Positions 1 to 8,428 of a DNA stretch of 64,000 bases are shown piece after piece; within the stretch, counting starts at the first letter, position 1, and every line of letters begins with the position of its first letter. This stretch comes from Pseudomonas sp. AKS31 (GTDB lineage: Bacteria; Pseudomonadota; Gammaproteobacteria; Pseudomonadales; Pseudomonadaceae). The notes beneath the pieces were generated by a model. It saw only the letters and a program-made list of their open reading frames with translations. It was not told where the DNA came from and did no database searches. The DNA lies in assembly GCF_023634765.1 (NCBI RefSeq), contig NZ_JAMLFX010000002.1, positions 860,097-924,096 on the forward strand. Reading direction: 5' to 3'. The position numbers were made by a program, and so were the translations under genes.

Positions 1-62
1 CTGTCGCAATAAATTTCAAGACCTGAAGGATATACGCCCTCGCCCATCCCTGAGCAAAACCC

Positions 63-90
63 TTACACAATTTCACACAGCGCCTACAAA
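63..90 (+). promoter_or_regulatory. candidate sigma70 promoter of the RND pair
   Basis: TTACAC (63-68) and TACAAA (85-90) are separated by 16 bases, about 60 bases ahead of the adaptor gene. Both boxes are imperfect, so this is only a weak guess. The remainder of bases 1-145 shows no gene or operator I can recognise. Confidence 0.25.
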
Positions 91-151
91 GCTTCACCGC
101 TAATCTCGGCGTCTGCCCGTAGGATGCGGGCATCAATATTGGGGGTTGTAC

Positions 152-1309
152 ATGTCGAAGAAACTGCTGGCCGGGCTCGGCCTGATCGCGATGGCGCTGA
201 CGCTGAGCGCCTGTGATTCATCCTCGAAGGCTGAGGAACAGGCGCCACCGGCCACGGTGCGCATCGAGACGATCGAAGCGCATCCCCTGACGCTCAGCAG
301 CGAACTCAGCGGCCGCATCGCCGCGCCACGAATCGCCGAAGTGCGGGCACGGGTGGCCGGTGTGGTCTTGCAGCGCACCTTCCGCGAAGGCAGCGACGTG
401 AAAAAGGGCGACGTGCTGTTCCGCATCGATCCTGCACCGTTCAAGGCTGACCTCGACAGCGCTGAAGCCGCGCTGCGCAAGGCAGAAGCCAATGCCTTTC
501 AAGCGAAACTGCAAGAGCAGCGCTACGCCCAGTTGATCGACGACAAAGCCATCAGCGCTCAGGACTACGACAACGCCCGCGCCAATGCCCGGCAAACCGC
601 CGCTGACGTTGCGGCCAACAAGGCTGCCGTCGAACGGGCGAAACTGAATCTGGGTTATGCCACCGTTACCGCGCCGATTTCCGGTCGCGTCGGCCGTGCG
701 CTGGTCACCGAAGGCGCATTGGTCGGGCAGAACGAAACCACACCGCTGGCACTGATTCAGCAGCTCAATCCGATTCACGCTGACCTCACCCAGTCGACCC
801 GTGAGCTCAACGAATTGCGCCGCGCGTTCCGCTCCGGGCAGTTGCAGGAAGTCGGTCAGGATCAGGTCAAAGCCACGCTGATTCAGGATGACGGCAGCCT
901 GTATCCACTGCCGGGCAAATTGCTCTTCAGCGACATCACCGTCGACCCGGGTACCGGCCAGATCATCCTGCGCAGCGAATTCCCCAACCCGGATCTGGAT
1001 TTGCTGCCGGGTAGCTTCATTCGTGTGCGTCTGGAGCAGGCGACCATTCAGAACGGCATTACCGTGCCGCAGCGTGCCGTGCAGCGTGACAGCGCCGGCA
1101 TTGCTCAGGTGCTGACCGTCGATGAGCAGATGCGCGTCGCTGAGCAACCGGTGCAACTGGGCGCGGTGCAGAACAATCGCTGGATCGTCACCGGCGGCCT
1201 CAAGCCCGGCGACCGCATCGTCATCGAAGGCCTGCAACACGCCCGTCCCGGCGAAACCGTACAGATCGACGACACCCCTCTTCCACTTGCCCAGACCTCT
1301 GGTCAGTAA
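152..1309 (+). CDS. RND efflux periplasmic adaptor (MFP) lipoprotein
   Basis: Membrane-fusion subunit that couples an inner-membrane RND pump to an outer-membrane channel, of the AcrA/MexA family. The ATG at 152 gives a lipoprotein signal (MSKKLL, hydrophobic run, lipobox LSAC); a TTG at 146 would add only two residues. A biotinyl-lipoyl-like half-motif lies around residues 60-95, an alpha-hairpin coiled coil around 95-165, and the second lipoyl half (YATVTAPISGRVG) after it. About 385 residues is normal for the family. The pump gene starts 15 bases downstream, so the two form an operon. The sequence does not reveal the substrate, so I do not assign a specific Mex name. Confidence 0.93.
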   Translation: MSKKLLAGLGLIAMALTLSACDSSSKAEEQAPPATVRIETIEAHPLTLSSELSGRIAAPRIAEVRARVAGVVLQRTFREGSDVKKGDVLFRIDPAPFKADLDSAEAALRKAEANAFQAKLQEQRYAQLIDDKAISAQDYDNARANARQTAADVAANKAAVERAKLNLGYATVTAPISGRVGRALVTEGALVGQNETTPLALIQQLNPIHADLTQSTRELNELRRAFRSGQLQEVGQDQVKATLIQDDGSLYPLPGKLLFSDITVDPGTGQIILRSEFPNPDLDLLPGSFIRVRLEQATIQNGITVPQRAVQRDSAGIAQVLTVDEQMRVAEQPVQLGAVQNNRWIVTGGLKPGDRIVIEGLQHARPGETVQIDDTPLPLAQTSGQ

Positions 1310-1324
1310 GCAGGACGCTTTTCT

Positions 1325-4300
1325 ATGCCGCAGTTCTTTATCGACCGCCCGGTGTTTGCCTGGGTCGTCGCGCTGTTCATCCTGTTGGCCGGTGCGCTGG
1401 CCATCCCGCAGTTGCCGGTGGCGCAATACCCCGACGTCGCCCCGCCGCAGATCGAGATCTACGCCGTGTACCCGGGCGCCTCGGCGCAGACAATCGACGA
1501 AAGCGTGGTCAGCCTGATCGAGGAAGAGCTTAACGGCGCCGATCACTTGCTGTACTTCGAATCGCAAAGCAGTCTCGGCAGCGCGACGATCAAAGCCACG
1601 TTCCAGCCGGGCACCAACCCGGAGCTGGCGCAGGTCGACGTGCAAAACCGCCTCAAGGTGGTCGAATCGCGCCTTCCGCAAGCGGTCAATCAGCAGGGCT
1701 TGCAGGTCGAAAAAGTCTCGTCCGGTTTTCTCTTGCTAATCACCCTGACCTCCAGCGACGGCAAGCTCGATGACGTGGCGCTCAGCGATTATCTGGCGCG
1801 TAACGTGATGAACGAGATCAAGCGCCTGGAGGGCGTCGGCAAGGCGCAGTTGTATGGTGCCGAACGGGCCATGCGCATCTGGATCGATCCGCAGAAGCTG
1901 ATCGCGTTCAACCTGACACCGGCTGACGTCAATGAAGCCATCGTGGCGCAGAACGCCCAGGTTTCAGCGGGTAGCATCGGTGATCTGCCGTCACCTTCGA
2001 CGCAGGAAATAACCGCGACCATTCTGGTGAAAGGCCAATTGGCGACACCGCAGGAATTCGCCGACATCGTGCTCAAGGCCAATCGCGATGGCTCCACGGT
2101 GCGCATCGGTGACGTCGCGCGGGTCGAGATCGGCAGTCAGGAATACCAGTTCGGTACGCGCCTCAATGGCAAACCGTCGACCGCTGTCGGCGTGCAGTTG
2201 TCGCCGGGCGCCAACGCACTGAACACCGCGACGTTGGTGCGGGCGAAGATGGATGAGCTGTCGCGCTACTTCCCGGCGGGTGTGGAATACAAGATCCCGT
2301 ACGACACCTCGCCGTTCGTCAAAGTCTCGATCACCAAAGTGATTTACACCTTGGGCGAAGCGATGCTGCTGGTGTTCGCGGTGATGTTCCTGTTTCTGCA
2401 GAACGTGCGTTACACGCTGATCCCGACGCTGGTGGTGCCGGTGGCGCTGATGGGCACGTTCGCGACCATGCTGGCATTGGGGTTCTCGATCAACGTGCTG
2501 ACCATGTTCGGCATGGTGCTGGCCATCGGCATTCTGGTGGACGATGCCATTGTTGTAGTGGAGAACGTCGAACGGATCATGGCCACCGAGGGCTTGTCGC
2601 CCAAGGAAGCCACGCGCAAGGCGATGACACAGATTACTGGCGCGATCATCGGCATCACGTTGGTGCTGGTCGCCGTGTTTATTCCGATGGCGTTCATGCA
2701 GGGCTCGGTCGGAGTGATCTACCAGCAGTTCTCGCTGTCGATGGCGACGTCGATTCTGTTCTCGGCGTTCCTCGCCCTGACCCTGACGCCGGCATTGTGC
2801 GCGACGCTGCTCAAACCGATTGCCAAGGGCGAGCATCACGAGAAGTCCGGGTTCTTCGGCTGGTTCAACCGCCGCTTCGAGCACCTGACCGATCGTTATC
2901 AGGGCTGGGTCGGCTATGCGCTGAAACGCAGCGGCCGTTACCTGCTGATTTACGCTGTGCTGCTGGTTGGGCTGGGCCTGTGCTTTGCGCGTCTGCCCTC
3001 CTCGTTCCTGCCGGTGGAAGATCAGGGCTACACCATCACGGATATTCAACTGCCGCCCGGCGCCACCAAGAATCGTACGGTGGCGGTGGCCGAGCAACTT
3101 GAAGCGCATAACGCCGGCGAGCCGGGGATCAGTGACACCGTGGTGATTCTCGGTTTCAGCTTCTCCGGTAGCGGCCAGAACGCAGCCTTGGCGTTCTCGA
3201 CGCTGAAGGACTGGTCGCAGCGCAGCGGTGATGATGCCGCCAGCTCGATTGCCGATCGCGCCAACATCGCGCTAAGTGAAATCAAGGACGCCATGGCGTT
3301 CTCGGTGCTGCCACCGCCCGTGGATGGTCTCGGCACGTCGAGCGGTTTCGAGTTCCGCTTGCAGGATCGCGGCGGCCTCGGCCATGCGACCTTGATGCAG
3401 GCGCGCAGCGAACTGCTCGCGGCTGCCGAGAAAAGCCCGGTATTGATGAATGTGCGCGAAAGCGCGCTGGCCGAAGCGCCGCAGGTGCAACTGGTGGTCG
3501 ACCGCAAGCAGGCCAATGCCCTCGGCGTCTCGTTCGCCGACATTGGTAATGTGCTGTCCACTGCCGTCGGCTCCAGCTACATCAACGACTTCCCCAATCA
3601 AGGGCGCATGCAACGCGTTGTCGTGCAAGCCGAAGGCGATCAACGCAGCCAGGTGGCCGATCTGCTGAAAATGCATGTGCGCAACAACACCGGGCATATG
3701 GTGCCGCTGTCGGCATTTGTGCAGGCCAACTGGATTCAAGGCCCGGCGCAATTAACCCGTTACAACGGCTATCCGGCGATTGCGATTTCCGGCGAACCGT
3801 CTCCGGGGCACAGTACCGGTGAGGCCATGGCGGAAATCGAACGTCTGGTGGCGCAGGGGCCGAAAGGCCTGGGTCAGGAATGGACCGGGTTGTCGTTGCA
3901 GGAACGCTTGTCTGGCAATCAGGCGCCGATCCTCCTCGGTCTGTCGTTGCTGGTGGTGTTCCTGTGTCTGGCGGCGCTGTACGAGAGCTGGTCGATTCCG
4001 ACTTCGGTGTTGCTGGTGGTGCCCCTGGGCGTCCTCGGCGCGGTGCTGGCGGTGACATTGCGCGGCATGCCCAATGATGTGTTCTTCAAGGTTGGCCTGA
4101 TCACCATCATCGGTCTGTCGGCGAAGAACGCGATCCTGATCATCGAGTTCGCCAAGAGCCTGTATGACGAAGGCCACGATCTGATCGATGCGACGTTGCA
4201 GGCAGCGCGTTTGCGTCTGCGACCGATCGTGATGACTTCGCTGGCGTTCATTCTCGGCGTGGTGCCGTTGGCCATTGCCACTGGCGCCAGTTCCGCAAGC

Positions 4301-4423
4301 CAACAGGCGATCGGCACCGGGGTGATCGGCGGGATGATTACCGCGACACTGGCGGTGATCTTCGTCCCGGTGTTCTTCGTCGTCGTCATGAAACTCGTAC
4401 AACGATTCACCAAACCCCACTGA
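1325..4423 (+). CDS. RND multidrug efflux permease (HAE1 family)
   Basis: Proton-driven inner-membrane exporter of the AcrB/MexB class, 1032 residues, the usual length. The N-terminus has the family pattern (FFIDRPVFAWV), followed by a large periplasmic porter region. TM4 carries the adjacent acidic pair (GILVDDAIVVVENVER, near residue 405) used for proton relay. A second half repeats the layout, and a conserved block near the end reads GLSAKNAILIIEFAK. It follows the adaptor gene, and no outer-membrane factor gene comes after it, so the complex probably borrows a channel encoded elsewhere. No local regulator is visible. Confidence 0.95.
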   Translation: MPQFFIDRPVFAWVVALFILLAGALAIPQLPVAQYPDVAPPQIEIYAVYPGASAQTIDESVVSLIEEELNGADHLLYFESQSSLGSATIKATFQPGTNPELAQVDVQNRLKVVESRLPQAVNQQGLQVEKVSSGFLLLITLTSSDGKLDDVALSDYLARNVMNEIKRLEGVGKAQLYGAERAMRIWIDPQKLIAFNLTPADVNEAIVAQNAQVSAGSIGDLPSPSTQEITATILVKGQLATPQEFADIVLKANRDGSTVRIGDVARVEIGSQEYQFGTRLNGKPSTAVGVQLSPGANALNTATLVRAKMDELSRYFPAGVEYKIPYDTSPFVKVSITKVIYTLGEAMLLVFAVMFLFLQNVRYTLIPTLVVPVALMGTFATMLALGFSINVLTMFGMVLAIGILVDDAIVVVENVERIMATEGLSPKEATRKAMTQITGAIIGITLVLVAVFIPMAFMQGSVGVIYQQFSLSMATSILFSAFLALTLTPALCATLLKPIAKGEHHEKSGFFGWFNRRFEHLTDRYQGWVGYALKRSGRYLLIYAVLLVGLGLCFARLPSSFLPVEDQGYTITDIQLPPGATKNRTVAVAEQLEAHNAGEPGISDTVVILGFSFSGSGQNAALAFSTLKDWSQRSGDDAASSIADRANIALSEIKDAMAFSVLPPPVDGLGTSSGFEFRLQDRGGLGHATLMQARSELLAAAEKSPVLMNVRESALAEAPQVQLVVDRKQANALGVSFADIGNVLSTAVGSSYINDFPNQGRMQRVVVQAEGDQRSQVADLLKMHVRNNTGHMVPLSAFVQANWIQGPAQLTRYNGYPAIAISGEPSPGHSTGEAMAEIERLVAQGPKGLGQEWTGLSLQERLSGNQAPILLGLSLLVVFLCLAALYESWSIPTSVLLVVPLGVLGAVLAVTLRGMPNDVFFKVGLITIIGLSAKNAILIIEFAKSLYDEGHDLIDATLQAARLRLRPIVMTSLAFILGVVPLAIATGASSASQQAIGTGVIGGMITATLAVIFVPVFFVVVMKLVQRFTKPH

Positions 4424-4429
4424 TCCAAC

Positions 4430-4509
4430 TGTAGGAGCTGCCGCAGGCTGCGATCTTTTGACTTTGCTTTTAGAAGATCAAAAGATCGCAGCCTGCGGCA
4501 GCTCCTACA
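4430..4509. repeat. REP-type inverted repeat, TGTAGGAGC family
   Basis: A 32-base arm beginning TGTAGGAGCTGCCGCAGGCT is repeated in inverse orientation after a loop of about 16 bases and ends AGCTCCTACA. Related copies occur at 13919-14003 and 26166-26243. It lies just behind the efflux operon and could act as a 3' transcript-stabilising or terminating structure. Confidence 0.85.
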
Positions 4510-4563
4510 AAAGCGGGGTTGCGTACGCTATGGTGCAGAGACAGTTCACCAACGTGAGTCCCC

Positions 4564-5205
4564 ATGCGCTTCCTCGCCCGCACCCACCCTCGCCTGTCCG
4601 CCGCCGCCCTGTTCGGCCTCGCCACCGGCCTGTTGGTCCCCGCCGATTCCATCGCCAGCAAAATCCTCATCGGCTGGAACGCCGGTGTCTGGACTTATCT
4701 GATCCTGATGTTCTGGCTGACCGCGCGCGCCAAAGCCCCGGACGTCAAACGCATCGCTGAAGTCGAAGACGAAAATGCCGGGCTGGTGCTGTTCGTGGTG
4801 TGCATCGCCGCGCTGGCGAGCCTGGCGACCATCACCTTCGAGCTTGCCGGCAGCAAGGACCTGGAAACCACGCGCAAACTGCTGCACTACGGTTTTACCG
4901 CACTGACCGTGATCGGTTCATGGCTGCTGATCGGGGTGATTTTCTGCGTGCACTACGCCAGGTTGTATTACACCTGGGATGGCAAGGAGCCGGCGTTACG
5001 TTTCGCCGAGGGGCTGACGACCCCTAACTATTGGGACTTCTTGTACTTCTCCTTCACCATCGGCGTCGCCGTGCAGACGGCAGATGTCGGTGTTGCCACG
5101 CGCGATATCCGCAAAATCGTATTGGCACAATCGTTGATCGGATTCGTGTTCAACACCGCGATTCTGGGCTTTTCGATCAATATCGCTGCCGGTTTGTTCG
5201 GCTGA
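4564..5205 (+). CDS. DUF1345 integral membrane protein
   Basis: A 213-residue membrane protein of the DUF1345 family, function unknown. Hydrophobic segments fall around residues 10-45, 75-100, 112-132, 155-175 and 188-210. The motif [20 protein letters not shown] in the second half is typical of the family and resembles an ion-channel pore-helix segment; that resemblance is my inference. The start ATG follows a weak ribosome site. It stands alone between a REP element and the ptxS promoter. Confidence 0.8.
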   Translation: MRFLARTHPRLSAAALFGLATGLLVPADSIASKILIGWNAGVWTYLILMFWLTARAKAPDVKRIAEVEDENAGLVLFVVCIAALASLATITFELAGSKDLETTRKLLHYGFTALTVIGSWLLIGVIFCVHYARLYYTWDGKEPALRFAEGLTTPNYWDFLYFSFTIGVAVQTADVGVATRDIRKIVLAQSLIGFVFNTAILGFSINIAAGLFG

Positions 5206-5280
5206 CGGCATTCCGCCCGTCGGCAACAAGTCGAAGGCAAGTGATCATTCACTTGACGAAATATTTGTTTTTGGTGTTTC

Positions 5281-5296
5281 CTGAAACCGGTTTCAG
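5281..5296. promoter_or_regulatory. PtxS operator 1 (upstream of ptxS)
   Basis: Perfect palindrome CTGAAACCGGTTTCAG. Its core TGAAACCGGTTTCA matches the published PtxS operator of pseudomonads. It sits 51 bases before the ptxS start, consistent with autorepression relieved by 2-ketogluconate. Confidence 0.88.
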
Positions 5297-5346
5297 CACT
5301 GTTCGCAGACGCTGAACCTATAAATCCAATAATAAGGTTTCAGACC

Positions 5347-6375
5347 GTGAACGACTTCTCCGCCGCCCAGCGCAGCCGCGTGACCATGCTTGATGTCGCC
5401 GAACGCGCTGGGGTATCCAAAGCCAGCGTCTCGCGCTTCATCGGCGATGATCGCGCCCTGCTCTCCGATGCCATTGCGCTGCGCATCGAGCAGGCCATCA
5501 GCGAACTCGGCTATCGTCCCAATCAAATGGCCCGAGGCCTGAAACGTGGGCGTACACGCCTGATCGGCATGCTGGTGGCCGATATCCGTAACCCTTATTC
5601 GATTGCCGTCATGCACGGGGTGGAGACCGCTTGCCGTGCCCACGGCTACAGCCTGGTGGTGTGCAACACCGATCGCGATGACGAGCAGGAACGCCAGCAC
5701 CTGGCGCTGTTGCGTTCGTACAACATCGAAGGGCTGATCGTGAACACGCTGGGCCATCACCGTGACGAATTGCACGAGCTGCGCCGCGAGATGCCGCTGG
5801 TGCTGGTGGATCGCAAGGTCGAAGGGCTGGACAGCGACATGGTCGGACTGAACAACCCACAAGCGGTGGAGATGGCGCTCACGCATCTGGAGCAGCGCGG
5901 TTATCGGGATCTGGTGCTGGTCACTGAACCGTATGACGGCACCAGTTCGCGGATCGAGCGGGTCAGCAGTTTTCAGGCACAGATTGCTCAGCGCTCGGTC
6001 CTGGCGGGTGCGGTGCTGGAAACCGGCGACGATCTCAACGCTCAACTTCAAACCTTTCTGAACACCCCCGGTAATGCCCCGAAAGCGCTGTTTTGCGCCA
6101 ATGGTGTGGCGGCGTTGGCGGCCACGTCGGTATTGCGAGTATTGGGTGTTCGGTTGTTCGAGGATGTCGGGCTGATAGCCCTGGATGATCTGGATTGGTA
6201 TCCGTTGGTGGGCAGCGGGATTACCGCGCTGGCTCAGCCGACGGCAGAGATTGGCGCGCGGGCGTTTGAGTGTTTGCTCAAGCGCTTGCGTGGGGATGAC
6301 GACGAGGCGCGGGTGGTGGATTTTGCGCCGGTGCTGGTGGAGCGTGGGTCGACCCGTGAAGTAGGCGGTGTCTGA
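5347..6375 (+). CDS. ptxS: PtxS, LacI-family repressor of 2-ketogluconate genes
   Basis: A 342-residue LacI/GalR regulator. The HTH with hinge helix lies at about residues 13-65 (MLDVAERAGVSKASVSRF), followed by a periplasmic-binding-protein-like effector domain to the end. It starts with GTG at 5347 behind a weak AAGG. In pseudomonads PtxS represses its own gene and the kgu operon and is released by 2-ketogluconate. Two perfect PtxS operators, one here and one before kguE, and the adjacent kgu genes make the assignment firm. Confidence 0.93.
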   Translation: MNDFSAAQRSRVTMLDVAERAGVSKASVSRFIGDDRALLSDAIALRIEQAISELGYRPNQMARGLKRGRTRLIGMLVADIRNPYSIAVMHGVETACRAHGYSLVVCNTDRDDEQERQHLALLRSYNIEGLIVNTLGHHRDELHELRREMPLVLVDRKVEGLDSDMVGLNNPQAVEMALTHLEQRGYRDLVLVTEPYDGTSSRIERVSSFQAQIAQRSVLAGAVLETGDDLNAQLQTFLNTPGNAPKALFCANGVAALAATSVLRVLGVRLFEDVGLIALDDLDWYPLVGSGITALAQPTAEIGARAFECLLKRLRGDDDEARVVDFAPVLVERGSTREVGGV

Positions 6376-6384
6376 TCTGACGCT

Positions 6385-6473
6385 ATCGCTGGCAAGCCAG
6401 CTCCCACAGGTTCAGAGGTGTACCAAGCCTTTGTGTACGACCCGAACACTGTGGAAGCTGGCTTGCCAGCGAT
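6385..6473. repeat. REP/BIME pair, GCTGGCAAGCCAGC family
   Basis: Inverted 25-base arms (ATCGCTGGCAAGCCAGCTCC at 6385, its complement ending at 6473) surround a 39-base spacer between ptxS and kguE. Copies of the same family lie at 8268-8359, 10744-10834 and 15295-15397. Confidence 0.85.
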
Positions 6474-6523
6474 GAGACCCGAAAGGACAACACAGAAGCA
6501 CCTGATATTTTTTTGAACAAAAA

Positions 6524-6537
6524 TGAAACCGGTTTCA
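6524..6537. promoter_or_regulatory. PtxS operator 2 (upstream of kguE)
   Basis: Perfect TGAAACCGGTTTCA ending 13 bases before the kguE ATG, so it abuts the GAGG ribosome site (6538-6541). Bound PtxS here would block transcription of kguEKTD separately from ptxS. Confidence 0.88.
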
Positions 6538-6543
6538 GAGGTC

Positions 6544-6551
6544 AATAACAA
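6544..6551 (+). promoter_or_regulatory. A-rich Hfq/Crc-type motif at the kguE start
   Basis: AATAACAA fits the AANAANAA pattern bound by Hfq with Crc during catabolite repression in Pseudomonas. It overlaps the first base of the kguE start codon, the position where such binding blocks ribosomes. Confidence 0.5.
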
Positions 6552-7333
6552 TGAATAAACCCGCCGTTTCCATCAGTCTGTCCAGCTACGGCGCCGAACT
6601 TGTGCGCCAACGCGGGCAGGATGCTTTCATCGATGTTCTGGCTGCGGCCGGGGCCAATCGCATCGAGTGGCGTGAAGAGCTGCTGACGCGTGAAGACCCT
6701 GCGCAACTGGCGCAGGCCACACAGGCGCTGGGCTTGCTAAGCATCTATTCCTCACCGACCGAACTGTGGCTGGCCGGTCAGGCGCAGCCCAATCCCGAGT
6801 TGATCACCGCACTGCAACAAGCCGAAGCGTTCGGCTCGAAATGGCTGAAAGTCTCCCTCGGCTACTTCACCGACACCAACGATCTGCAAGCCCTGGCCGA
6901 ACGCCTGAAGCACACTTCAGTGCAACTGCTGGTGGAAAACGACCAGACCCTGCACGGCGGACGCATCGAACCGTTTCAGCGCTTCTTCGCGGCCGTCGAG
7001 CAGCACAACCTGCCGATCAGAATGACCTTCGACATCGGCAACTGGCAGTGGCAGGACCAATCCGCCGCCAGCGCCGCACGCCTGCTCGGCCGGCATGTCG
7101 GTTACGTGCACTGCAAAGCCGTGGCCCGGCGCGCCGACGGCAAACTGGTCGCGGTGCCGCCGGCCGTCAGTGACCTGCATCTGTGGGAACAACTGCTGCG
7201 GCACATGGCCCAAGGCGTTATGCGCGCCGCCGAATATCCATTACAGGGCGAGGACCTGGTGCAGCTGACCACCGAGCACGTCGCCGCCCTCGCCCGCCTC
7301 GGCCAATCGCGTCTGGAGCCAGCTCATGTCTGA
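6551..7333 (+). CDS. kguE: KguE, TIM-barrel sugar epimerase/isomerase-like protein
   Basis: A 260-residue protein of the xylose isomerase-like TIM-barrel superfamily and the first gene of the 2-ketogluconate operon. Metal-site-like residues occur in LLVENDQT (near 133) and MTFDIGNWQW (near 158), with a later HCKAV. Its biochemical role in 2-ketogluconate use is not well defined in the literature I know. ATG at 6551 has a GAGG ribosome site. The stop overlaps the kguK start by 8 bases, indicating translational coupling. Confidence 0.88.
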   Translation: MNKPAVSISLSSYGAELVRQRGQDAFIDVLAAAGANRIEWREELLTREDPAQLAQATQALGLLSIYSSPTELWLAGQAQPNPELITALQQAEAFGSKWLKVSLGYFTDTNDLQALAERLKHTSVQLLVENDQTLHGGRIEPFQRFFAAVEQHNLPIRMTFDIGNWQWQDQSAASAARLLGRHVGYVHCKAVARRADGKLVAVPPAVSDLHLWEQLLRHMAQGVMRAAEYPLQGEDLVQLTTEHVAALARLGQSRLEPAHV

Positions 7334-8369
7334 GATCGATATTCTCTCGTTCGGCGAAACCATGGCGATGCTGGTCGCCGAGCAGACCGGTGATCTGGCG
7401 GCAGTCGAACACTTTCACAAGCGCATCGCCGGGGCCGACAGCAATGTTGCGATCGGGCTGTCGCGCCTGGGTTTCAACGTCGCGTGGCTGAGCCGCGTCG
7501 GTAATGATTCGCTCGGGCGTTTTGTGGTCGAAACCTTGATCAAGGAAGGTCTGGATTGCAGCCACGTCGATGTCGATAAACAGCACCCGACCGGTTTCCA
7601 GTTCAAATCCCGCAACGATGACGGCAGCGACCCGCAGGTCGAGTATTTCCGACGCGGTTCGGCGGCCAGTCATCTGTCGTCCCAGTCGATCACGGCCAGT
7701 CTATTGAGCGCCCGCCATCTGCATGCGACTGGCATTCCTCCGGCGCTCTCGGCGTCGGCGCGGGAGATGTCCTTTGAGCTGATGACACGCATGCGCAATG
7801 CCGGGCGCAGCGTGTCGTTCGACCCCAATCTGCGTCCGAGCCTGTGGGCCAGCGAGGGCGAAATGATCCGCGAGATCAACCGTCTCGCCGCCCTCGCCCA
7901 TTGGGTGCTGCCGGGGTTGAGTGAGGGTCGTTTGCTCACCGGTTTCGAAGACCCGGCGGACATTGCTGCGTTTTATCTTGATCAAGGTGCCGAAGCGGTG
8001 GCGATCAAGCTTGGCCCGCAAGGCGCTTATTACCGAACGCAGCTGGATCAGGGTTTTGTTGCCGGCGTGCCGGTGACCAATGTCGTCGATACGGTCGGTG
8101 CCGGTGACGGCTTTGCAGTGGGGATGATCAGTGCCCTGCTGGAGCATCAGAGTTTTGCCGAGGCAGTGCAGCGTGCGAACTGGATTGGCAGTCGCGCGGT
8201 GCAGAGTCGGGGGGATATGGAAGGCCTTCCGACCCGGGCTGAACTCTTCAGCGAATTTGAGGCCGCCATCGCTGGCAAGCCAGCTCCCACAAGGGTTGAT
8301 GTTGGCAATGCAATCTTTGACATACCCGAGATCCCTGTGGGAGCTGGCTTGCCAGCGATGAGGCCCTGA
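7326..8369 (+). CDS. kguK: KguK, 2-ketogluconate kinase (PfkB family)
   Basis: Cytoplasmic kinase converting 2-ketogluconate to 2-keto-6-phosphogluconate. A PfkB-type ribokinase fold is shown by the substrate region GADSNVAIGLSRLG (near residue 38) and the ATP/catalytic signature DTVGAGDGFAVG (near 258-269). The natural fold appears to end around residue 313. The last 33 residues (AIAGKPAPT through AGLPAMRP) are translated from a REP element, giving 347 residues in all. The start overlaps the kguE stop. Confidence 0.92.
   Translation: MSEIDILSFGETMAMLVAEQTGDLAAVEHFHKRIAGADSNVAIGLSRLGFNVAWLSRVGNDSLGRFVVETLIKEGLDCSHVDVDKQHPTGFQFKSRNDDGSDPQVEYFRRGSAASHLSSQSITASLLSARHLHATGIPPALSASAREMSFELMTRMRNAGRSVSFDPNLRPSLWASEGEMIREINRLAALAHWVLPGLSEGRLLTGFEDPADIAAFYLDQGAEAVAIKLGPQGAYYRTQLDQGFVAGVPVTNVVDTVGAGDGFAVGMISALLEHQSFAEAVQRANWIGSRAVQSRGDMEGLPTRAELFSEFEAAIAGKPAPTRVDVGNAIFDIPEIPVGAGLPAMRP
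8268..8359. repeat. REP/BIME pair inside the 3' end of kguK
   Basis: Inverted arms ATCGCTGGCAAGCCAGCTCC (8268-8291 region) and its complement (8336-8359) lie entirely within the kguK reading frame, which stops at 8369. Confidence 0.88.
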
Positions 8370-8403
8370 CAGGCAACCGATTCATTGAACCTGCTGCGAC
8401 AAA

Positions 8404-8411
8404 AACAACAA
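8404..8411 (+). promoter_or_regulatory. A-rich Hfq/Crc-type motif before kguT
   Basis: AACAACAA matches AANAANAA exactly and lies just before the AGGAG ribosome site (8416-8420) of kguT, where Hfq/Crc targets commonly occur. Confidence 0.5.
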
Positions 8412-8428
8412 GCTCAGGAGCAAGACCC

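Noticed and set aside
218..1681. A 487-codon open frame antisense to the RND adaptor
   Set aside because: Its composition (His/Arg/Gln-rich) is that of a shadow of a GC-rich gene, it has no ribosome site, and it spans two genes whose sense products are clear family members.
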